In this document: in pieces, positions 58,049 to 64,000 of the stretch | Layout of the letters: every line of letters starts with the position of its first letter | Position numbering within the stretch: position 1 is the stretch's first letter | Source: Methanoregulaceae archaeon | Lineage (GTDB): Bacteria > Armatimonadota > Fimbriimonadia > Fimbriimonadales > Fimbriimonadaceae | DNA: 64,000 bases | NCBI GenBank assembly: GCA_020850325.1 | Contig: JADZEW010000001.1 | Coordinates: forward strand, 186,001 to 250,000 | Reading direction: 5' to 3' | Position numbers and translations under genes: made by a program | The notes under the pieces: model-generated | Told to the model about the DNA's origin: nothing | Databases searched by the model: none | The model's input: only the letters and a program-made list of their open reading frames with translations

Positions 58049-59551
58049 GTGACGCAAACTCGAGAACTCCTCAATCTGCTTATTCCTGATTTGGCTGGCA
58101 AACAGGGACAGTCTTTAACGATTTCTTCACCAATCGATGGCCAAGTCCTCGCAAATCTGCGGGTGGATTCGGTCCCGGAAGTCCAACAGAAGATCGGGCA
58201 GGCAGTACAGGCGTTCGAGAAATGGCGGCGCGTACCCGCACCCCGCCGTGGCGAACTCGTCCGGCGATTTGGCGAGGCTTTGCGCGCCAATAAGGAGCCG
58301 CTCGCCCAACTCGTGACGCTGGAGTGCGGCAAGATCATCGAAGAGGGCCGCGGCGAAGTCCAAGAAATGATCGATATCTGCGACTTCGCGGTCGGACTCT
58401 CGCGGCAGCTTTATGGGCTTACGATTGTCTCGGAACGCCCAGACCATGTGATGCAGGAGAACTGGCATCCCCTCGGCCCCGTCGGGATCATCAGTGCGTT
58501 CAACTTCCCCGTCGCGGTGTGGTCGTGGAACGCCGCGTTGGCCCTCGTTTGCGGAGATTCGTGCCTGTGGAAACCCAGCGAGAAGACTCCGCTGACCGCA
58601 CTCGCTTGCCAGCACCTCTTCGAACAGGTCTGCCGCGACTTCCCCGATGCCCCCGAGCATCTCAACCAGATCATCCTCGGCACCGCCGAGCAAGGCAACG
58701 CCCTGGTCGAAGATGCGCGAGTGGCCCTCATCAGCGCGACCGGATCCACTCGAATGGGGCGAGCCGTCGGGCCCAAGGTTGCCGCCCGCTTCGGACGAGC
58801 GCTGCTCGAACTCGGCGGTAACAACGCGATCATCGTGACTGAGTCCGCCGACTTGGGCGTCGCCATACCGTCGATCTTGTTCGGAGCCGTAGGCACCGCC
58901 GGGCAGCGGTGTACCAGCACCCGTCGCGTCATCGTCCATCGGTCGCTTGCCGATAAGGTCTTCGACACGCTGAAACAGGCGTACCTGCAGATCGGGGCCA
59001 CCAAAGTCGGGAATCCGTTGGAAGCGGGCACGCTCGTCGGGCCGCTCATCGACGGACACGCCTACGAGCACATGCAGGCCGCACTCGACCGAATCCGAGG
59101 CGCCGCCGTGGAAGTCGTCGGCGGGCAGAGGCTACTGGAATCGACCGGGGGCCACTACGTGCATCCCGCCCTGGTTCGACTTTCCGAGAACACTCCTCTC
59201 ATCGACGAAGAGACCTTCGCCCCGCTCACCTATGCAATCCCGTTCGACACGCTTGAAGAGGCGATGGCCATCCACAACTCGGTTCCACAAGGTCTAAGTT
59301 CGGCGATCATGACCACCGATGTTCGGGATGCCGAGTTCTTCAAGCGGTTCAGCGACTGCGGCATCGCCAACGTGAACATCGGCACGAGCGGCGCCGAGAT
59401 CGGAGGCGCATTCGGCGGCGAGAAAGAAACCGGCGGTGGACGGGAGTCAGGTTCTGACGCATGGAAGGCCTACATGCGAAGGCAAACCAGCACCACATAC
59501 TACGGACGGTCTCGACCAGCCTTGGCCCAAGGTATCACGTTCGACGTTTAG
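58049..59551 (+). CDS. Aldehyde dehydrogenase, ALDH7/piperidine-6-carboxylate type
   Basis: A 500-aa NAD(P)-dependent aldehyde dehydrogenase. The catalytic Glu is in LELGGNNAIIV (E254) and the catalytic Cys in TAGQRCTST (C288). 'NWHPLGPVGIISAFNFPVAV' and the ending 'FGGEKETGGGRESGSDAWKA' (with YMRRQT) match the ALDH7 branch (alpha-aminoadipate semialdehyde / piperidine-6-carboxylate dehydrogenase), suggesting lysine breakdown, though the substrate is not proven. GTG start; TACACC ends six bases before it and there is no Shine-Dalgarno. Confidence 0.92.
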   Translation: MTQTRELLNLLIPDLAGKQGQSLTISSPIDGQVLANLRVDSVPEVQQKIGQAVQAFEKWRRVPAPRRGELVRRFGEALRANKEPLAQLVTLECGKIIEEGRGEVQEMIDICDFAVGLSRQLYGLTIVSERPDHVMQENWHPLGPVGIISAFNFPVAVWSWNAALALVCGDSCLWKPSEKTPLTALACQHLFEQVCRDFPDAPEHLNQIILGTAEQGNALVEDARVALISATGSTRMGRAVGPKVAARFGRALLELGGNNAIIVTESADLGVAIPSILFGAVGTAGQRCTSTRRVIVHRSLADKVFDTLKQAYLQIGATKVGNPLEAGTLVGPLIDGHAYEHMQAALDRIRGAAVEVVGGQRLLESTGGHYVHPALVRLSENTPLIDEETFAPLTYAIPFDTLEEAMAIHNSVPQGLSSAIMTTDVRDAEFFKRFSDCGIANVNIGTSGAEIGGAFGGEKETGGGRESGSDAWKAYMRRQTSTTYYGRSRPALAQGITFDV

Positions 59552-59554
59552 GCG

Positions 59555-59560
59555 TAGAAT
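59555..59560 (+). promoter_or_regulatory. -10 box of the cystathionine synthase/lyase gene
   Basis: TAGAAT ends six bases (GGCGGC) before ATG 59567 in the 15-nt gap after the aldehyde dehydrogenase: a leaderless-type internal promoter. Confidence 0.5.
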
Positions 59561-59566
59561 GGCGGC

Positions 59567-60709
59567 ATGAGCCATCAGTTTGCGACCCGCGCCGTTCACG
59601 CTGGCATCGAGCCCGAGGCGACGAGCGGCGCGGTCATGACGCCCATCTTTCAAACCAGCACATACGCCCAAGCGTCCCCCGGCGAGCATAAGGGCTACGA
59701 GTACTCGCGAACCGACAACCCGACGCGAACGGTGCTTCAGGCGCAACTGGCGGATCTCGAAAGCGCGAACCATGCCCTCGTGTTCGCGAGCGGCTTGTCG
59801 TCGATCGACGCAGTGCTCAACACGCTTTCCGCAGGCGACCATATCGTTGCCGGCGACGATCTCTATGGCGGCACGTACCGGCTCTTTACCAAGGTGGCCG
59901 AGCGGCGAGGTTTGCAGTTCAGCTTCGTACGGGCGCAGGACCCCCAGGCGGTTGAGGCCGCGATGACCGACCGGACCAAGCTCGTTTGGCTCGAAACCCC
60001 GACCAATCCGCTCCTGAATCTCGTGGACATCGCCGCGGTGTCCAAGATCGCTCACGCCAAGGGAGCGCTAGTCGGAGTCGACAACACGTTCAGGTCGCCT
60101 TACTTCCAACGTCCGCTGGAACTCGGCGCGGACATCGTCATGCACTCGATGACCAAGTACCTCAACGGCCACAGCGACGTGGTCATGGGAGCGCTGATGC
60201 TCCGCGATCAAGGGTTGTACGAAAGGCTCAAGTTTCTTCAGAACTCGATCGGCGCGGTCCCCGGCCCCTTCGATTGCTGGCTCGTTTTGCGCGGTCTAAA
60301 GACGCTGGCCCTTCGGATGCGCCAGCACGCGGTGGGGGCACAGGCGGTCGCCGAGTGGCTCGAGCAGCATCCGAAAGTCGAGCGCGTCCTCTATCCTGGC
60401 TTAGCCAGCCATCCGCAACACGAACTGGCCAAGCGTCAAGCCGACGGATTTGGCGGCATGATCACCTTCTTCATCAAGGGCGGGCTCGAGGAATCGCGCC
60501 GGTTCCTCTCGACGGTCAAGTTGCACACGCTGGCCGAGTCATTGGGCGGCGTCGAAAGCCTGATCGAGCACCCCGCGATCATGACTCACGCCTCCGTGCC
60601 ACCCGAGGTCCGTGCGCAGATCGGGCTTACCGACAACCTGATCCGCGTCTCGGTCGGCATCGAAGCCGTTGAGGACCTGATCGCCGATCTCGATCAGGCC
60701 CTCGGATGA
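59567..60709 (+). CDS. Cystathionine gamma-synthase / gamma-lyase
   Basis: Cys/Met-metabolism PLP enzyme of 380 aa. It has 'YSRTDNPTR' (phosphate-binding neighbour), 'FASGLSSI', 'YGGTYRLF' and the PLP Lys in HSMTKYLNGHSD (K197). C-terminal 'SLGGVESLIEHPAIMTHASV' is the substrate-end motif of both MetB and gamma-lyases; sequence alone does not separate synthase from lyase. It follows the aldehyde dehydrogenase by 15 nt but has its own -10-like hexamer. Confidence 0.93.
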   Translation: MSHQFATRAVHAGIEPEATSGAVMTPIFQTSTYAQASPGEHKGYEYSRTDNPTRTVLQAQLADLESANHALVFASGLSSIDAVLNTLSAGDHIVAGDDLYGGTYRLFTKVAERRGLQFSFVRAQDPQAVEAAMTDRTKLVWLETPTNPLLNLVDIAAVSKIAHAKGALVGVDNTFRSPYFQRPLELGADIVMHSMTKYLNGHSDVVMGALMLRDQGLYERLKFLQNSIGAVPGPFDCWLVLRGLKTLALRMRQHAVGAQAVAEWLEQHPKVERVLYPGLASHPQHELAKRQADGFGGMITFFIKGGLEESRRFLSTVKLHTLAESLGGVESLIEHPAIMTHASVPPEVRAQIGLTDNLIRVSVGIEAVEDLIADLDQALG

Positions 60710-60716
60710 GCCGACC

Positions 60717-61577
60717 TTAACGGTCGAGCTTTGGACGGCGGCGCCGGGCCACAAAGCCAAAGCCCGCGCTAACGATCAAAACTGTGGCCGGTTCTGGAAC
60801 TACTGTTGCCCGGACGTGGACAGTTGAGCCCGTGACCTCCGCAATCGAGTTCGACAACGCAACGTTTCCGTTCACCTCCAGGTGGTAAAGCACCTCGACC
60901 GTGAAGCTGCCCCCGACCTCAGACATGAACGTGAGGGGGGTCAGCAAGTTGTCATCATGGAAGGACAGCGAACCCGGCCCGTCGATGATTTCTGCCGAAT
61001 CTTCGATCACCTTCGACGAGTTGGCATAGACCCTCCACGAGGCGAAGGCATCGTCAAGCAGGGTGTGAGTGAGCTTGTTCGCAAACAAGCTGCCTTGGAT
61101 GATCGCCGTGACATCCACTTCTACGGGTGTGCCCAGAGCTTCTCCCGTTGAAAGAATGTCGACCGTCCAAATCGAAGGAGCGGCACCCGGGCCGTGGCCC
61201 CCGCTGGTGAACTCCTTGTTCTTAGCCTCATAGAGTCCACCCGGGGGGCCGATTCTCCCCTCAGTTCGGAACGCGCCTCCCGCCGGTGACACGATGAAGA
61301 ACTCGTCCACCGGCCCGGTCCCCGTGGCAGAAATGTCTGTAGCGATTGATGAGCTCGCCTCAGCGTAGCCACTGATGATCCCGAATACAAAGTTGAAGTC
61401 GCTGACTGAAGTCGGACTCCCTTCCGAGTCATAGACTGATGCTCCTTCAACGACAAGGTCGTGGATAAAGCCAACCCCAAAGGGCGGGGCACTTGCTCCA
61501 TAGGCAAGGTCGATCGCGAGCGTCGATGGAGCAACGCAGATCGTTGCAACGGCAGCCATCCATCTGCTTCGGTACAT
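60717..61577 (-). CDS. PEP-CTERM sorting-domain protein
   Basis: A 286-aa exported protein. The N-terminal signal peptide is MYRSRWMAAVATICVAPSTL, the middle is beta-rich, Gly/Ser/Thr-rich without Cys after the leader, and the C-terminus is a PEP-CTERM tag: VVPEPATVLIVSAGFGFVAR followed by RRR. An exosortase (EpsH-type), encoded elsewhere, should cut at PEP and anchor or release it, usually in exopolysaccharide-producing bacteria. ATG 61577 has GGGGAGG eight bases upstream. Confidence 0.9.
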   Translation of the reverse strand: MYRSRWMAAVATICVAPSTLAIDLAYGASAPPFGVGFIHDLVVEGASVYDSEGSPTSVSDFNFVFGIISGYAEASSSIATDISATGTGPVDEFFIVSPAGGAFRTEGRIGPPGGLYEAKNKEFTSGGHGPGAAPSIWTVDILSTGEALGTPVEVDVTAIIQGSLFANKLTHTLLDDAFASWRVYANSSKVIEDSAEIIDGPGSLSFHDDNLLTPLTFMSEVGGSFTVEVLYHLEVNGNVALSNSIAEVTGSTVHVRATVVPEPATVLIVSAGFGFVARRRRPKLDR

Positions 61578-61688
61578 CAGGCGAACCTCCCCGGTGCGAG
61601 CACCGCAGTTCACTCATAGTAATCGGATTGGGCCCTGAAGTCGGTAACCGGCGCGAAACCTCGTAGACTTACTAGGTCAACTTGATGG

Positions 61689-63275
61689 TCATTCGTATCC
61701 TGGCCGCGAACCCAGTTCGAAGTCGTACAGAGCCTGAACACCGTTCGCATCCAGCTTAGGCAGGGCCTCCACGTGATCCACAAGCTTGCTCGCGCTGCCA
61801 CCTTCACTGACGGACAGCGAGCCGAGCAGTTGGAACTTGTGGGCAAGGATGTCGCGCAGATCGGCCGTGGAGTTTCGGGCGTGGCCCGCCGGGTACATCA
61901 CCAAGCCGCTGTGGTAGCTCGCGCCCGCCCCGTCGGTAATGACCAACGACGTGGGGATACCGTCCGGATACTTTGCGTCGTACTCGGGCCCGCCGTGGCG
62001 GAACTCAATTTTCTGCATGATCGCCCGGGTGGCCGGGTGGAAGATCGCCGAGTCGGCGACTTGGTAGTCGTAGGGGTCGAGCATCAGCGCCTTCCAGACT
62101 TCGTCGTTCGCGCCTCCGCCGGTGGGCAGCGGAGCGTGCTCGATTGCCTTTCGGAGTAGCGTGGCCACGATGTAGGCCATGGAGTGGTCGGCACTCTGGC
62201 GGGTGCGCGGATCCTTCTTCATCGGATTACCAATGATGCCGAACGCCGGCTCATACGCCACGATGTCGATGCGGTCGATCTTCGATCCGCCATCGGCCAG
62301 TAGCTCTGGATGGGCGGAAACAAGGTCGACGACGCCCTGGAGCGCGCCCGCTGACTGGTGCTCGTAGAGCCCCAGTTTGAAGTGCATTCCCATGACCGCA
62401 AAGTCGTCACCCGAGTGGCTAAGGACGAGGTCGAAGGGCGAATCCCCCGCTTCCTTCCAACGCGCCGCGCCCTCGGTGGTCGGCTCGAAGAACCGGAAGA
62501 TGGCTTCGGGGTTTCGGAAGATGTCCTTCGGGCCAATGAACCCCGCCATCGCCCGCTTCATGCAGAGCACCGCGGCCTCGGTCGAGATCCCCGCGCTGGC
62601 CCCCTTGCTATCGCTCAGTTGCTTGCCCGCGCGGATCGCCCGCCACGGAATATAGTGGGCCACGAACATGCCGATCGCGCTCTCGATCTGCTCGGCATTT
62701 GCGCCCATCAGCGCGCCGTAAGTAGCCGCCGACGCGATGGCACCGTGGACCACGTGGTCGATCTTGTAGGTCTTGAGGCTGAACACCTCGGCGAGGCGGC
62801 CGCGAATCTCATCGAGTAACACCATCGCGCGGAGCGCGGTCGCCCCATCGAGCCCCCGCTGCTGGCAGGCGGCGATGACCACCGGATAGAAATCGTTGTG
62901 GCCGAACTCACCCGCGGTATGGCCAAGCTCGGGTCTATAGCCGAAGTTGGTCCCGTTGCTGTCCCACTCACGCACCGCTGAACTGTTCGCCGCGATCGCT
63001 TTCTCCGCCTTCACCCGCTCACGCGAGCCGAAGACGGATGCGCCACTCGGATCGTGATACTCCAGCGCCTCGGCTCGCAACAGGGTCGGCGCATTGGTTC
63101 CGAGGGCCAGTGCCGAGGCTCCGCAAAGAAACGCATCGGTGTGAAACAAGCGAACTCGTTCGAGAACGGCATCGCTCGGACCCGGTCCAAGACGCCCGGC
63201 CAAGAAGTCGATAGCGAACTGGCCGATGCCGAGGGCTTGGTTGGACGAGGGTGCGAGCGTAACCGAGGTGGACAT
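61689..63275 (-). CDS. MmgE/PrpD family protein
   Basis: A 528-aa member of the 2-methylcitrate dehydratase/cis-aconitate decarboxylase fold. The large helical domain has 'DSNGTNFGYRPELGHTAGEF' and 'HVVHGAIASAATYGALMG'; the smaller lid 'IDRIDIVAYEPAFGIIGNPM' is near 345. It is longer than typical PrpD (about 480 aa). No prpB/prpC genes lie nearby, so methylcitrate metabolism cannot be assumed. TAGAAT ends seven bases before ATG. It diverges from the last gene through a 119-nt region with direct repeats. Confidence 0.88.
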   Translation of the reverse strand: MSTSVTLAPSSNQALGIGQFAIDFLAGRLGPGPSDAVLERVRLFHTDAFLCGASALALGTNAPTLLRAEALEYHDPSGASVFGSRERVKAEKAIAANSSAVREWDSNGTNFGYRPELGHTAGEFGHNDFYPVVIAACQQRGLDGATALRAMVLLDEIRGRLAEVFSLKTYKIDHVVHGAIASAATYGALMGANAEQIESAIGMFVAHYIPWRAIRAGKQLSDSKGASAGISTEAAVLCMKRAMAGFIGPKDIFRNPEAIFRFFEPTTEGAARWKEAGDSPFDLVLSHSGDDFAVMGMHFKLGLYEHQSAGALQGVVDLVSAHPELLADGGSKIDRIDIVAYEPAFGIIGNPMKKDPRTRQSADHSMAYIVATLLRKAIEHAPLPTGGGANDEVWKALMLDPYDYQVADSAIFHPATRAIMQKIEFRHGGPEYDAKYPDGIPTSLVITDGAGASYHSGLVMYPAGHARNSTADLRDILAHKFQLLGSLSVSEGGSASKLVDHVEALPKLDANGVQALYDFELGSRPGYE

Positions 63276-63289
63276 GAACTCAATTCTAG

Positions 63290-63315
63290 CCGTTGTGTTT
63301 TCACACCGTTGTGTT
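63290..63315. promoter_or_regulatory. Direct-repeat operator candidate
   Basis: Two copies of CCGTTGTGTT (63290-63299 and 63306-63315), 16 nt apart, lie in the divergent promoter region. They overlap the expected -35 zone of the MmgE/PrpD gene, whose -10 (TAGAAT, 63288-63283) lies just beside them. A 16-nt period does not place both on the same face of B-DNA. Confidence 0.45.
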
Positions 63316-63352
63316 ATCGTGAGGCCAGGGGTGTTTCAGCCCCTTTTCACCC

Positions 63353-63358
63353 TATAAT
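63353..63358 (+). promoter_or_regulatory. -10 box of the last exported-protein gene
   Basis: Perfect TATAAT 36 nt before ATG 63395, with GTGTTT 16 nt upstream as a weak -35. The resulting short leader carries a strong Shine-Dalgarno (GGGAGGGA), so this gene uses the classical mode. A small GGGG/CCCC hairpin (63328-63344) lies between. Confidence 0.6.
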
Positions 63359-63394
63359 GAAGGGAGTACCCAGGTGATGGACGGGAGGGAGCGC

Positions 63395-64000
63395 ATGAAA
63401 ATACACATACTATCAGTGGCCGTTGCGGCGATTTTGGCCGGAACCAGCTATGCCCAGGACAAGGCCAAGTTCAACTTGGGAGGGCAGAAGATCGAGGGCT
63501 CGGCTTCCGCCAGCCAGCGGAACAAGGACAGCATCTTGCTGGGCCCGAAGGATCTGACCATGGAGAAGGCGGCGGCCGCCTCCCAAGGAGTGGCGAAGGT
63601 CATCCGCCGGATGGCCAATGGTCTCATCCTCGTCGAACCGACGGTTGACATGGTCAAGGCCATGAACACGATTCGACGCCGGGGAGTACCCCACGTTATC
63701 GAGTCCTCGGCCTCGTTCATCGACAAGACATCGTTGACGTCGGTCAAGCGACACCGCAAGTATCTGCAGGCCTTCGGCGCGGACTACTTCGAGGCGTTGG
63801 AGTACTACCTCGCTGCCCGCGTCGGCCCTGACGGCAAACTCGATCGCGACGCGATCCAACGTGCCGTTCAACACCGTGACCGATTGCCCGAACCTCCGGG
63901 CTGGAACACCGGCGGCGGCACGAACAATCCGCTGAGCACCTTCAGCCACGTTGGCCCGGCCAACGTCGCCGCACCGTACTCGACGTACTACGGCATTCCT
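63395..64000 (+). CDS. Exported protein, N-terminal 202 residues (window edge)
   Basis: The reading frame is open from ATG 63395 to the window end. It begins with a signal peptide (MKIHILSVAVAAILAGTSYA, cut before QDKAK). A propeptide-like charged region follows to about 165, with 'ALEYYLAARVGPDGKLDRDA'. Then comes 'PPGWNTGGGTNNPLSTFSHV' and GPANVAAPYSTYYGIP. The 'GPANV...Y.YYGIP' phrase recalls the start of BNR/VPS10-type beta-propeller hydrolases, but too little is visible to assign. Shine-Dalgarno GGGAGGGA lies four bases before ATG. Confidence 0.8.
   Translation, partial: MKIHILSVAVAAILAGTSYAQDKAKFNLGGQKIEGSASASQRNKDSILLGPKDLTMEKAAAASQGVAKVIRRMANGLILVEPTVDMVKAMNTIRRRGVPHVIESSASFIDKTSLTSVKRHRKYLQAFGADYFEALEYYLAARVGPDGKLDRDAIQRAVQHRDRLPEPPGWNTGGGTNNPLSTFSHVGPANVAAPYSTYYGIP

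Noticed and set aside
63327-63345. AGGGG-CCCCTTTT hairpin as a terminator
   Set aside because: It lies in a divergent promoter region with no gene to terminate on the plus strand, and the stem is only about 4-5 bp.

Overview
The window looks like ordinary chromosome from a high-GC (roughly 60-65 %) Gram-negative-type bacterium. An LptD/OstA-like outer-membrane assembly protein, a predicted outer-membrane beta-barrel, a PEP-CTERM protein, sigma-54 and many secreted proteins of unknown family point to a diderm. My best guess is Armatimonadota (Fimbriimonadia-like), but this rests on gene style and not on a database match. Many starts are GTG or TTG, and about 18 gene junctions use 4-nt ATGA/GTGA/TTGA overlaps.

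Layout, left to right. 1-6.1 kb: the start of rpoB, rpoN, a pyrF-mutY pair, a Gfo/Idh/MocA oxidoreductase, a small ORF, two cloverleaf palindromic repeats and a polytopic membrane protein. 6.2-13.1 kb: a long minus-strand block (murB, tsaB, a secreted protein, a GAF histidine kinase, two bPH2 membrane proteins, a DUF1080 protein). 13.4-19.8 kb: a plus-strand block (glgA-rmlD, leuD-DUF192 lipoprotein, DUF885 peptidase, queE, tRNA-Ala). 19.9-23.2 kb: an accessory island next to the tRNA, holding a metallopeptidase-RHS-tip fusion, a candidate immunity gene and a divergent AraC-type regulator. 23.3-29.5 kb: membrane and secreted orphans, arsR-arsD-arsA and a glycogen-debranching enzyme. 29.6-37.2 kb: the LptD-like gene, an ECF sigma/anti-sigma/membrane trio, tandem trkA genes, an aquaporin and the ACR3 arsenite exporter. 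37.3-45.9 kb: a hisS operon, a GNAT protein, an unrecognised 644-aa protein coupled to dapF, a LURP-one-like protein, and tRNA-Ser overlapping alr. 46-51.1 kb: an E2 acyltransferase, amidotransferase, biotin carrier, TM protein and HMG-CoA lyase operon, then two membrane proteins. 51.3-64 kb: a secreted EEP-fold protein, a 1361-aa metzincin/beta-helix protein, a CheX-like protein, an aldehyde dehydrogenase, a cystathionine gamma-synthase/lyase, a PEP-CTERM protein, an MmgE/PrpD protein and a secreted protein cut by the window end.

Three themes stand out. First, many genes have a TANNNT hexamer ending exactly 6-7 nt before the start codon and no Shine-Dalgarno, the architecture of leaderless transcripts; the others carry good SD sites. 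Second, the arsenic genes lie in two loci about 9.6 kb apart but share the same interrupted palindrome at the same distance from the predicted -10, so they probably form one ArsR regulon. Third, the 20-23 kb island carries an RHS C-terminal tip with its own HExxH motif, fused to an unrelated HELGH-containing protein and overlapping a small exported protein: a candidate unconventional toxin-immunity pair.
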